A stretch of 64,000 nt of DNA, taken from NCBI GenBank assembly GCA_965247535.1, contig OZ252018.1, positions 1,860,001 to 1,924,000 of the forward strand, in the 5' to 3' direction. The notes under the pieces are model-generated. The model was not told the DNA's origin. It saw only the letters and a program-made list of their open reading frames with translations, and did no database searches. The translations under genes and the position numbers were made by a program. The stretch is from JAPPHY01 sp965247535. Lineage in GTDB: Bacteria > Chloroflexota > Dehalococcoidia > Lucifugimonadales > UBA2985. This document shows, piece after piece, positions 32,920-40,882 of this stretch (its first letter is position 1; every line of letters begins with the position of its first letter).

Positions 32920-34203
32920 TTGAGCATGGAGAACGGACTTCAAGAGAGAACAGCTATCCTCACCCCGGACGTCACAGGAACCAGAATCTCGGTGAGGTCG
33001 CTCTGGAAGGTGTTCGGGCCGTTGCCTGAGCGCGTGATGACGCCGGAGTACGCAGGCCGCTCCAAGGCCGACATACAGGCCGAGCTAGGATGCGTGGTGG
33101 CGCTCCAGGACGTCAGCTTCGATGTCGACCTTGGCGAGACCTTCGTGGTCATGGGCCTGTCCGGCAGCGGCAAGTCCACCCTCATTAGATGCCTAATCCG
33201 CCTCATCGAGCCCACCGCAGGTCACATCTGGATCGACGGCGAGGACGTCCTCGAGTACAACGACAAGCAGCTCACGCAGTTCCGCCGCCATAAGTCCGCC
33301 ATGGTGTTCCAGCACTTCGGACTGCTCCCACATCGCACCATAATCGACAACGCCGCCTGGGGCCTCGAGGTGCAGGGCATGAGCAAGCGCGACCGACACG
33401 ACCGCGCCCGTCAGTCCCTGGAGGTTGTGGGCCTCAGGGGCTGGGAAAACGCCTTTGCCTCGGAGCTCAGCGGCGGTATGCAGCAGCGCGTGGGACTGGC
33501 ACGGGCCCTGACCGTCGACCCGGAGATCCTTCTAATGGACGAACCCTTCAGCGCCCTGGACCCACTCATACGGCGGGAGATGCAGGAAGAGCTGATCAAC
33601 CTCCAGCAGCGCATTCAGAAGACAATCATCTTCATCACTCACGACCTAGACGAGGCACTGAAGCTCGGTACGCGCATCGCCATCATGAGGGACGGCAAGA
33701 TCATCCAGATGGGCACACCGGAGGACATTGTGGAGGCGCCTGCCGACGACTACGTTGAGGACTTCGTCCGGGACGTCTCCAAGACACGGCTCATGGGAGC
33801 CGGCAGCATCATGGAGGACCCTGCCGTCAAGGCGCTCGCAACCCAGTCGCCGTCAACCGCGCTTGACGCCATGCGCGGCGCGGGCGCTGACATCGCATCG
33901 GTGGTGGACTCGGCGGAGGGCTTCATGGGCGTGATCACTGCGGCGCAGGCCGCGGAGGCCGCCGGGCGTGGAGTCGAACGCCTGCAGGACCTGGACTACC
34001 CTGGATCCCCAGCGTGTCCCCGGGTCCCGCCGGAGACCTCCATAGATGACCTGGTCCCGCTGGCGGCGGCCACGGAGCATCCCATATCAGTTGTGGACGA
34101 AGACGGCAGGCTTTTGGGTGTCATCCCAAGGACCGCCCTCCTGACCAGCCTTGCCGGCAACCACCAGACGGCAGATCCCAATCGCGAGAGCGTGGTACGC
34201 TGA
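32920..34203 (+). CDS. proV: Glycine betaine/proline ABC transporter ATP-binding protein
   Basis: About 427 residues. It has Walker A GLSGSGKST, signature LSGGMQQRVGLARAL, Walker B ILLMDEPFSALDP, the H-loop THD, and a C-terminal pair of CBS-like domains used by ProV/OpuAA as an osmosensor. The extended N-terminus LWKVFGPLPERV is typical of ProV. AGGAGG at 32908-32913 is 6 bp before TTG 32920 and 12 bp before ATG 32926; I prefer TTG. Operon with the permease downstream. Confidence 0.92.
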   Translation: MSMENGLQERTAILTPDVTGTRISVRSLWKVFGPLPERVMTPEYAGRSKADIQAELGCVVALQDVSFDVDLGETFVVMGLSGSGKSTLIRCLIRLIEPTAGHIWIDGEDVLEYNDKQLTQFRRHKSAMVFQHFGLLPHRTIIDNAAWGLEVQGMSKRDRHDRARQSLEVVGLRGWENAFASELSGGMQQRVGLARALTVDPEILLMDEPFSALDPLIRREMQEELINLQQRIQKTIIFITHDLDEALKLGTRIAIMRDGKIIQMGTPEDIVEAPADDYVEDFVRDVSKTRLMGAGSIMEDPAVKALATQSPSTALDAMRGAGADIASVVDSAEGFMGVITAAQAAEAAGRGVERLQDLDYPGSPACPRVPPETSIDDLVPLAAATEHPISVVDEDGRLLGVIPRTALLTSLAGNHQTADPNRESVVR

Positions 34204-34274
34204 GGACGCCATAGCGGACCCAATCGCGAGATCAGGACCGGGACGGCCCGGCAAGAAAGCGCAAGGAGGATGTC

Positions 34275-35513
34275 ATGGATATTCCTCGTAGTATGAGTAC
34301 AGTTCGCACATGGAGCGGCACAGCACCTATGCGGCAGTGGGGCCTTCGGTTCGGCTTCGCAGTGGTGGCAGCCTTCCTGATATGGGACCTCTGGAACCAC
34401 ATGGTGGGCCCCACGATAACAACCTTCTTCCCTCGACTCTTCCTTTGGCTATTTGTAGTGCTCATGTCGACCATCGTGTGGCACACGCTGAAGTCGCTAG
34501 CCTCGTGGCCGTGGCGACTTGCCATCGGCCTCACGGCGGCTCTGTTCACCCTGGTCGCCGTCATGGGCCCCTCAAACACTTTCCCGTTCCGCGCCCCCGG
34601 CCAGGAGGTTCAGGTGAACGAGCGGGAAACCCTGGTGAAGCCTATCTCCGTTAACGTGCTGGGCCTGGAGGTCCGCCCCGGCGGGCTCGATAACTGGATA
34701 GACGATAGGGTCACGTGGATGGTGGAAGAATGGCGTCCCTTCTTCCAGTCCGTCAGGAACGGAATGAACAAGATACTCGTCCCTCTGGAGAAGGGACTCA
34801 TAGCGCTGCCGTGGTGGCTGACCATTTCGTGCATGTCGCTGGTGGCGTGGAAGATAACCGGCATGCGCATAGCCGTCATGTCTGCAATAGGGATGCTGGG
34901 CATCTCGATATTTGGCATGTGGGACAGCGCCATGCGCACAATCGCCGTGGTGGGCACTGCAGCAGTCATGTCGGTAGCAGTAGCCATTCCTCTGGGGATC
35001 GTCATGGCCAAGAATGACCGGTTCCAGGGCGCGATGCGGCCCATGCTGGACCTGATGCAGGTAATGCCGGCGTTCGTGTACCTCATCCCAGTCATCTTCT
35101 TCCTCGGAATCGGGAAGGCCCCTGCGGTGGTGGCCACCCTGATCTACGCCATACCCCCAGCCATGAGGCTCACGAATCTGGGTATCCGCCTGGTATCGCC
35201 CGAACTCGTGGAAGCAGCCAAGGCGTTCGGCACCACGCCGTGGCAGCTTCTCGTGAAGATCCAGCTGCCTTTGGCAAGACCCACGATAATGGCGGGCGTC
35301 AACCAGACCATAATGATGGCCCTCGCCATGGTGGTGATAGCCGCACTGGTGGGTGCGCCTGGGCTGGGTACCACCGTGTACGACGGAATATCCCAGCTTG
35401 AGACCGGCAAGGGCCTGCTGGGCGGCCTGGGCATCGTCATACTGGCCATCATCATAGACCGCACGTCGCAGGGCTTGGCCAAGGACCCGCGAAGCGAGCG
35501 CGCCACCTCCTGA
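34275..35513 (+). CDS. proW: Glycine betaine/proline ABC transporter permease
   Basis: 412 residues. Several N-terminal helices precede the inner-membrane permease domain, whose EAA-like loop is EAAKAFGTTPWQLLVKIQLPLARPTIMAGVNQ (about 315-345). PLGIVMAKN and MDLMQVMPAFVYLIP-like helices match ProW/OpuAB. A substrate-binding protein gene (proX) is not found in this window. RBS AAGGAGG is 7 bp upstream. REP-like repeats follow the gene. Confidence 0.9.
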   Translation: MDIPRSMSTVRTWSGTAPMRQWGLRFGFAVVAAFLIWDLWNHMVGPTITTFFPRLFLWLFVVLMSTIVWHTLKSLASWPWRLAIGLTAALFTLVAVMGPSNTFPFRAPGQEVQVNERETLVKPISVNVLGLEVRPGGLDNWIDDRVTWMVEEWRPFFQSVRNGMNKILVPLEKGLIALPWWLTISCMSLVAWKITGMRIAVMSAIGMLGISIFGMWDSAMRTIAVVGTAAVMSVAVAIPLGIVMAKNDRFQGAMRPMLDLMQVMPAFVYLIPVIFFLGIGKAPAVVATLIYAIPPAMRLTNLGIRLVSPELVEAAKAFGTTPWQLLVKIQLPLARPTIMAGVNQTIMMALAMVVIAALVGAPGLGTTVYDGISQLETGKGLLGGLGIVILAIIIDRTSQGLAKDPRSERATS

Positions 35514-35542
35514 CCTACCGCGAAGCCGCGCACATCGCAACG

Positions 35543-35581
35543 CCCCGCTCACGCGCTTCGACAAGCTCGACGTGAGCGGGG
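35543..35581. repeat. REP-like palindrome, CGCTCACGCGCTTCGAC family
   Basis: CCCCGCTCACG...CGTGAGCGGGG pairs over 11 bp around CTTCGACAAGCTC. It lies downstream of proW and could also act as a transcript end. Confidence 0.75.
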
Positions 35582-35618
35582 CGTGTCGCGCCGGCAGTCA
35601 TGAGCGGGCCAAGATTAT

Positions 35619-35653
35619 CCGCTCATCCTGAGCTTGTCGAAGGACATGAGCGG
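35619..35653. repeat. REP-like palindrome, GCTCATCCTGAGC family
   Basis: CCGCTCATCCTGAGCTTGTC followed by GAAGGACATGAGCGG, related to the other GCTCA-type palindromes. Confidence 0.7.
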
Positions 35654-35700
35654 ACGGCCCCTGCACGCGCCGGCGCATCGCATGAGGCGGTCCGTTCGGG

Positions 35701-35727
35701 TATAATGCACGCATCATCTTCAGGAGG
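35701..35727 (+). promoter_or_regulatory. -10 box and ribosome site for the selenoprotein gene
   Basis: A perfect -10 TATAAT lies at 35701-35706, with no clear -35. AGGAGG at 35722-35727 is 6 bp before ATG 35734. Confidence 0.55.
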
Positions 35728-35733
35728 CCTCCC

Positions 35734-36192
35734 ATGCCAGCAGAAGTAGGAGACAAGGCGCCCGACTTCACGCTCCGCTCCCAAACCGGCGAGGACATCA
35801 CCCTGAGCCAGTATCTGGGACAGAAGAACGTGGTCCTGCAGACCCACGTCATGTCCTTCACAGGCGGTTGAACGCACCAGTGCTCCGGGTTCCGGCTGGA
35901 GAACCGCCGGTTCGAGGAGAAGGATGCCCAGGTTCTGGGCATGAGCGTCGACAGCGCACCCACGCAGAGGGCCTTCGCCACCGGGCTGGGCAATCTGCCC
36001 TACCCGCTCTTGGCCGACTTCCACCCCAAGGGCAACGTGTCGCAGCTGTTCGGCATCTACAACGAGGAGCGGGGCGTCACCATGCGCGCCGTCATCATCA
36101 TCGACAAAGAGGGCGTCATCAGGTTCAAGAAGGTATACACCCAGGGCCTTCCCGACCCCAAGGAGATCCTGGATGAGCTGGACCGGCTTTAG
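35734..36192 (+). CDS. Selenocysteine-containing peroxiredoxin (TGA at codon 46)
   Basis: The frame from ATG 35734 to TAG 36190 is interrupted only by TGA at 35869-35871. Read as Sec it gives a 152-residue peroxiredoxin: VGDKAPDFTLRSQTGEDITLSQY, then FTGG-U46-THQC50, then GMSVDSAPTQRAF, YPLLADFHPKGNVSQLFGIYNEERG and RAVIIIDKEG. In AhpC/TSA proteins this exact position (FTxxC T) is the peroxidatic Cys, here replaced by Sec; Cys50 is a possible resolving residue. A SECIS-like hairpin follows at once, and selA is in the window. Expected role: reduction of peroxides in the cytoplasm. Without readthrough only 45 residues would be made. Confidence 0.9.
35872..35899 (+). promoter_or_regulatory. Bacterial SECIS-like element
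   Basis: Directly after the UGA, CCAG (35877-35880) pairs with CTGG (35896-35899). A bulge TGCT follows on the 5' side, then CCGG (35885-35888) pairs with CCGG (35892-35895) around a GTT apical loop. The loop begins 17 nt after the UGA. A G/U-containing small loop, a bulged stem and this spacing fit known bacterial SelB-binding elements. Confidence 0.75.
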
Positions 36193-36213
36193 CCGACTCC
36201 GCGGCTCTCACGC

Positions 36214-37062
36214 ATGACCACCGTCAATGGCCCTGACGACCAGGCTGCTCAGCGCCCGTTCGCCGAGGGCGATCCCGCCCTCCTGGTGGACAGGCGCGGC
36301 AGACGCTACCTCATAACGCTGACGCGGTACAAGTCGTTCCACACGCACGTTGGCGCCATAGACCACAACGACCTGATAGGCCGCAGCCACGGCGCCCGCC
36401 TGAACACCACCACCGGACACGTGCTACTGGCCTTCTCGCCCACGCTAGGCGACTTTGTGGAGGAGATGCCCCACCAGACCCAGGTCATCTACGCGAAGGA
36501 CCTTGGGGCCATGCTCATGCACGGCGACATCTTCCCCGGCGCACGCGTGCTGGAAGCGGGCCTCGGGTCCGGCGCACTCACGATCGCGTTGCTCAGGGCC
36601 GTGGGCGAAAGCGGCCGCGTGACCACCTACGAGATCAGGCCGGAGCTGGTGGAAGGGGCAAAAGCTAACATTCGCACGCTGGTCCCGCAGGCCGTCAACC
36701 TGGAAGTGAAGCTGAAGGACGTGTACGAGGGCGTCGAGGAGATAGGGCTGGATCGCATCGTGCTGGACGTGCCGGAGCCGTGGCACGTTGTGCCGCATGC
36801 GGCCATGGCGCTGGCGCCCGGCGGCATCTTCCTTGGCTACCTGCCGACAATTCTCCAGGTTCACGAGCTCTACGAGGCCCTGGCCGAGAACCCCAACTTC
36901 GAGATGATGGAGACGGTGGAGGTGCTCACGCGGCCGTGGTCGGTCACGAAGCGCAGCGTCAGGCCGGTTCACCGCATGATCGCGCACACCGGCTTCATCA
37001 CCACGGCGCGCAAGTGCGACCCGAAGGAAGAGCCGGCGGCCGTTGAGGACTCCAGCGACTGA
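36214..37062 (+). CDS. trmI: tRNA (adenine-N1)-methyltransferase, TrmI type
   Basis: Methylates A58 in the T-loop of tRNAs. It has 282 residues: an N-terminal beta domain (FAEGDPALLVDRRGRRYLITL), then a Rossmann SAM domain with VLEAGLGSGALTIALLRAVG, YEIRPELVEGAKAN, and LDRIVLDVPEPWHVV (catalytic DVPEPW). This is the archaeal/actinobacterial/Thermus-type enzyme. The start lies 21 bp after the peroxiredoxin stop. Confidence 0.92.
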   Translation: MTTVNGPDDQAAQRPFAEGDPALLVDRRGRRYLITLTRYKSFHTHVGAIDHNDLIGRSHGARLNTTTGHVLLAFSPTLGDFVEEMPHQTQVIYAKDLGAMLMHGDIFPGARVLEAGLGSGALTIALLRAVGESGRVTTYEIRPELVEGAKANIRTLVPQAVNLEVKLKDVYEGVEEIGLDRIVLDVPEPWHVVPHAAMALAPGGIFLGYLPTILQVHELYEALAENPNFEMMETVEVLTRPWSVTKRSVRPVHRMIAHTGFITTARKCDPKEEPAAVEDSSD

Positions 37063-37095
37063 GCCGCGTTCGGCGCGCCCCGCAAGGAGGACGAA

Positions 37096-37659
37096 ATGGA
37101 TAGAGACACCGCATGGGCCCTGGTCCAGGAGTACGCACAGTCCGAGCGGCTGCTGAAGCACTGCATCGCGGTTGAGGCGTCGATGCGCGCCTACGCCCGC
37201 AGCGCCGGCGAGGACGAGGAGACCTGGGGCATTGCCGGTATGCTCCACGACTTCGACTGGGACGCGTGCCCCTCCAACGACCAGCACCCGGAGTTCGGCG
37301 CAGCCATCCTCAGGGAGCGGGGATACCCCGACGTCATCATTCGCGCCGTCCTGTCCCACGGCAACCACACCGGCGTAACCCGCGACAGCCTGATGGAGAA
37401 GGCGCTCTTCGCCGTCGATGAGCTGTCGGGCTTCGTTACCGCCGTGGCGCTCGTGAGGCCAAGCAAGAGCCTGGCCGACACCGACGCCCGCGCCGTGCGC
37501 CGCAAGATGAAGGACAAGGCATTCGCTCGCAACGTGAACCGCGACGACCTTGTGGAAGGCGCCGCCGATCTGGGCGTTGAGCTGGACGAGCTCATAGAGT
37601 TCGTGGTGGACGCCCTCAAGCCAGTCGCAGGACAACTGGGGCTGAACGCGGGGGAGTAG
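37096..37659 (+). CDS. HD-domain (HDIG-like) phosphohydrolase
   Basis: 187 residues. The metal motif is His (LLKHCIAVEASM), HD in GMLHDFDWD, and later His in LSHGNHTG, as in the HDIG family of small metal-dependent phosphohydrolases. Substrate unknown. It has RBS AAGGAGG and follows trmI by 33 bp. No signal peptide. Confidence 0.85.
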   Translation: MDRDTAWALVQEYAQSERLLKHCIAVEASMRAYARSAGEDEETWGIAGMLHDFDWDACPSNDQHPEFGAAILRERGYPDVIIRAVLSHGNHTGVTRDSLMEKALFAVDELSGFVTAVALVRPSKSLADTDARAVRRKMKDKAFARNVNRDDLVEGAADLGVELDELIEFVVDALKPVAGQLGLNAGE

Positions 37660-37693
37660 GCGCTACCTAAGCCCGCTCATGGCAGGCATCCAA

Positions 37694-37904
37694 CCCGCTC
37701 GTGGTGAGCTTGTCGAACCATTTGAGCGGGCTGCCATATGTCATTTCGAGCGGAGCACAGCGGAGTCGAGAAATCTAGGACGTCCCGCCGTCGTAGCCCA
37801 CCACCCTACCCCGCGAACGCGCTACACCCCTGAATGAGATTCGATTCACCCTACAGCCGCCTTAGATTTCTCGGCTGCGCTCGAAATGACAGTAAGGGGC
37901 AGGC
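37694..37904. repeat. 211-bp direct repeat, left copy (REP plus MITE-like element)
   Basis: It begins with the CCCGCTCGTGGTGAGC REP palindrome (37694-37730). It continues as a 151-bp element with inverted ends GTCATTTCGAGCG and CGCTCGAAATGAC (37740-37890) and ends AGTAAGGGGCAGGC. By eye it differs from the copy at 38754-38964 at only seven positions. The gap 37660-37989 holds nothing else. Confidence 0.9.
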
Positions 37905-37989
37905 TTAGGGGTATGTAAGATGGTCTGCTCAGTCGACTGCGCCGCCCAGGTGTCCCTTCACTGTTGCCTTGAGAGGGGCCTGATGTGGG

Positions 37990-38322
37990 CTATACACTGC
38001 TGGCGAGCTTGGCGCTCACCAGCCGGTTCAGGCTGACGCCCTCCTCCGCGGCCCGTATGGCAAGGGCGCGGTGGGTCTCCGGCGGCACGCGCACCATGAA
38101 TCTGCCGCTGTAAGCGCGGGCTGCCATAGGCTCCGGGGGTCGTTCATTGTTGGACTCCATATCCGCCACGCTATCCGCAACCAACTGCCGAATGCCGGAG
38201 AAGGCGTCTTCCTGGGAAGACGCCAGCCAGCTCAGCAGAGGAAACTCGGCGCACAGCCCAACGAATTCGCCGTCCTCAGAGGACCAAGTGACTCTGTATG
38301 TGTAATGTTCAGGGGAAATCAT
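37990..38322 (-). CDS. hicB: HicB-family antitoxin
   Basis: 110 residues from ATG 38322. The N-terminal HicB fold (YTYRVTWSSEDGEFVGLCAEFPLLSWLASSQEDAFSGIRQLVADSV) is followed by a ribbon-helix-helix tail (FMVRVPPETHRALAIRAAEEGVSLNRLVSAKL) for DNA binding. It overlaps the 3' end of hicA by 14 bp. The frame stays open upstream to 38535, but that part overlaps hicA in another frame and is not HicB-like. Confidence 0.88.
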   Translation of the reverse strand: MISPEHYTYRVTWSSEDGEFVGLCAEFPLLSWLASSQEDAFSGIRQLVADSVADMESNNERPPEPMAARAYSGRFMVRVPPETHRALAIRAAEEGVSLNRLVSAKLASSV

Positions 38323-38557
38323 CTTGTAGTTTTTCGAGAGCTCTTGTGACTTGGCGTACTTGATAGGGTTTCGCCATACCTTTATCGTCTTGAATGTTAA
38401 CTCTCGGATCGCTTGGCCACGGAGTTTTGTAGACCCGGTGGCTGGTTCCCTGTTGACGAGGCTCTCCAAAGAAGTTGTCGCATATTCTAGCGAGGCGTTC
38501 AAACCGAACGCCTCTAGGATTCCTGCGGAGTTCACTTATGCAAGATAAAATGTCCAC
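38309..38557 (-). CDS. hicA: HicA-family toxin (mRNA interferase)
   Basis: 82 residues. The dsRBD-like HicA core is clear: VRFERLARICDNFFGEPRQ then GTSHRVYKTPW with the catalytic His, then VNIQDDKGMAKPYQVRQV. GTG start at 38557 with GAGG 7 bp before. It precedes hicB, the usual order. The upstream region 38541-38680 is AT-rich compared with its surroundings and contains GATA/TATC-like short inverted repeats (about 38625-38645), a possible HicB operator. The pair is bracketed by 211-bp direct repeats. Confidence 0.85.
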   Translation of the reverse strand: MDILSCISELRRNPRGVRFERLARICDNFFGEPRQQGTSHRVYKTPWPSDPRVNIQDDKGMAKPYQVRQVTRALEKLQDDFP

Positions 38558-38701
38558 TTCTGTACCTCGCTATAGTAGCCAAAAAGTAATGCATCTTCGT
38601 GTCCTCCCAGCTTGCAGATAACATGATAGTATCACTATTGGTATCTTTTGTAAACCGACCGCCTACTGGCCCTGGGGTCTATTCGTTGTCGAAAGGAAAA
38701 T

Positions 38702-38736
38702 CCGCTCACGCCCTTCGACAAGCTCTGGGTGAGCGG
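38702..38736. repeat. REP-like palindrome, CTCACGCCCTTCGAC family
   Basis: CCGCTCACGCCCTTCGACAAGCTCTGGGTGAGCGG; the ends CCGCTCA and TGAGCGG pair. It lies just left of the right-hand 211-bp repeat. Confidence 0.75.
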
Positions 38737-38753
38737 ACGGCAAGCCGCCTAAG

Positions 38754-38964
38754 CCCGCTCGTGGTGAGCTTGTCGAACCATTTGAGCGGGCGGCCATATG
38801 TCATTTCGAGCGGAGCGCAGCGGAGTCGAGAAATCTAGGACGTCCCGCCGTCGTAGCCCACCACCCTACCCCGCGAACGCGCTGCACTCCTGAATGAGAT
38901 TCGATTCACCCCACGGCCGCCTTAGATTTCTCGGCTACGCTCGAAATGACAGTAAGGGGCAGGC
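38754..38964. repeat. 211-bp direct repeat, right copy (REP plus MITE-like element)
   Basis: Same orientation as the copy at 37694, exactly 1060 bp away, with seven differences by eye. Together the copies flank hicAB. The region 38558-39064 otherwise holds an AT-rich stretch and one further REP palindrome. Confidence 0.9.
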
Positions 38965-39064
38965 CGGCCAGCCCCCAACGCCCCAGGGATTGTCGAGCCT
39001 GCTCGCTTTGGGCTAAGATAGAACCAGCCCCCATTCACTCGGTCTTGCGGTGCAAGGAGGCAAC

Positions 39065-40819
39065 ATGGACTATCCATTTATAGCAAAGCCCGGACTGGAC
39101 GACTTCACGGTCCGCCCGAACCTGGACCGCTACGACTCCATGCGCGAGTCCTTCTCCTGGCAGGAGCTCAGGCAGGAGCTGGACGGCCTCCCCGGCGGCG
39201 GCCTGAACCTGGCCCACGAGGCCATCGACCGGCACGTCGACCACGGCCGCGGGGACAAGGTGGCCATGTACTGGGAGGGAGCCGGCGGCGAGGAGGAGCA
39301 GTACACCTTCGCCCAGATGCGAGACCTGACCAATCGCTTTGCAAACGTGCTACAGGGACTCGGCGTGGAGAAGGGCGACAGGGTGTTCATCTTCATGGGG
39401 CGCGTGCCTGAGCTGTACGTGGCATTTTTCGGCATCCTGAAGGCGGGGGCCATAGCGGGCCCGCTCTTCTCCGCATTCGGGCCGGACCCCGTGAGGGACC
39501 GGCTGCAGGACAGCGGAGCAGCGGTGCTGGTGGTATCGCCGGAGCTGAGGAGCCGCATCGCTCACATCTTCGGCGACCTTCCGGAACTGAAGCACGTCAT
39601 CGTCGTCAACAAGAACGGCCGCTCCCAGGAGCCGCTCGCGCCCGGCGACGTCAGCTACGAGGAGGCGATGGCATCGGCATCGCCCGACTTCGAGACTGTG
39701 CCCACCACGGAGGAAGACTACTCCATAATGCACTACACCTCCGGCACCACGGGCAAGCCCAAGGGCGCAGTCCACGCCCATCTGGCGGCCCTGCAGCACA
39801 TGGCCACGGGAAGGTGGGCGCTTGATCTCCACGAGGACGACATCTACTGGTGCACGGCGGACCCCGGCTGGGTCACCGGAACGTCCTACGGCATGTCCGC
39901 GCCGTGGACCAACGGCGTGACCCAGGTCATCTACGAAGGGGGCTTCCGGGCCAGCGCTTGGTACCAGATCATCCAGAAGTACGGCGTAACCGTCTGGTAC
40001 ACCGCGCCAACGGCCATCCGAATGCTGATGAAGGCCGGCGACGACGTCCCGTCGCGGTTCGACCTTTCCACGCTCCGCCACATCTGCTCCGTGGGCGAGC
40101 CGCTCAACCCGGAGGCGGTCGTTTGGGGCGAGAAGGTGATCAACAACCTGCCATTCCACGACAACTGGTGGCAGACGGAGACAGGGGCGATCCTCATCGC
40201 CAACTACCCGTTCCAGGACATACGCCCCGGCTCTATGGGGCGTCCGATTCCAGGCATCCGCACAGCGATCGTAGACGAGAGCGGCAACGAGGTCGAGCCC
40301 GGCGAGGAGGGCGACCTGGCGGTCCAGCCCGGCTGGCCCTCCATGTTCCGAGGCTACTGGCGCAACCAGGAGATGTACGACTCCAAGTTCAAGAACGGCT
40401 GGTACATCACCGGCGACCGGGCAAGAATGGATTCAGACGGGTACTACTGGTTCGTGGGCCGCGCGGACGACGTGATCAACACGGCCGGTCACCTGGTGGG
40501 CCCGTTCGAGGTCGAGAGCGCGCTCATCGAGCACCCTGCGGTGGCCGAGGCGGGCGTCATCGGCAAGCCCGACCCGGTGGCGATGGAGGTGGTCAAGGCG
40601 TTCGTGTCACTTCACGAGGGGCAGGAGCCGTCGGACCGACTGCGCAACGAGATCATGGGATTCGCGCGCCAGAAGCTGTCGGCGGCGGTTGCGCCTCGCG
40701 AGATCGAGATAGTGGACTCGCTGCCCAAGACGCGAAGCGGGAAGATCATGCGCCGCCTGCTGAAGGCCCGCGAGCTGGGCCTCCCGGAGGGCGACACCTC
40801 CACGCTGGAGGAAGACTAG
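39065..40819 (+). CDS. acsA: Acetyl-CoA synthetase-like AMP-dependent ligase
   Basis: 584 residues. The adenylation signatures are intact: HYTSGTTGKPKGAVHAH, WCTADPGWVTGTSYGMSAPW, NWWQTETGAI, NGWYITGDRARMDSDGYYWFVGRADDVINTAGHLVGPFEVE, and the C-terminal catalytic Lys in TRSGKIMRR. The layout matches the shorter AcsA type of acetyl-CoA synthetase; another short acid is possible. Start ATG 39065 with AAGGAGG 5 bp upstream. Probably an operon with the next gene. Confidence 0.9.
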   Translation: MDYPFIAKPGLDDFTVRPNLDRYDSMRESFSWQELRQELDGLPGGGLNLAHEAIDRHVDHGRGDKVAMYWEGAGGEEEQYTFAQMRDLTNRFANVLQGLGVEKGDRVFIFMGRVPELYVAFFGILKAGAIAGPLFSAFGPDPVRDRLQDSGAAVLVVSPELRSRIAHIFGDLPELKHVIVVNKNGRSQEPLAPGDVSYEEAMASASPDFETVPTTEEDYSIMHYTSGTTGKPKGAVHAHLAALQHMATGRWALDLHEDDIYWCTADPGWVTGTSYGMSAPWTNGVTQVIYEGGFRASAWYQIIQKYGVTVWYTAPTAIRMLMKAGDDVPSRFDLSTLRHICSVGEPLNPEAVVWGEKVINNLPFHDNWWQTETGAILIANYPFQDIRPGSMGRPIPGIRTAIVDESGNEVEPGEEGDLAVQPGWPSMFRGYWRNQEMYDSKFKNGWYITGDRARMDSDGYYWFVGRADDVINTAGHLVGPFEVESALIEHPAVAEAGVIGKPDPVAMEVVKAFVSLHEGQEPSDRLRNEIMGFARQKLSAAVAPREIEIVDSLPKTRSGKIMRRLLKARELGLPEGDTSTLEED

Positions 40820-40882
40820 GCAGGGGCGCAGCCTGCGCTGCGTGCGGCGTTGCGCCCAAGCACGACTAGGGAGGAGGTTGAA

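Noticed and set aside
37694..38964. Repeats considered as a CRISPR array
   Set aside because: Only two long copies 1060 bp apart with genes between them, no regular short spacers and no cas genes.
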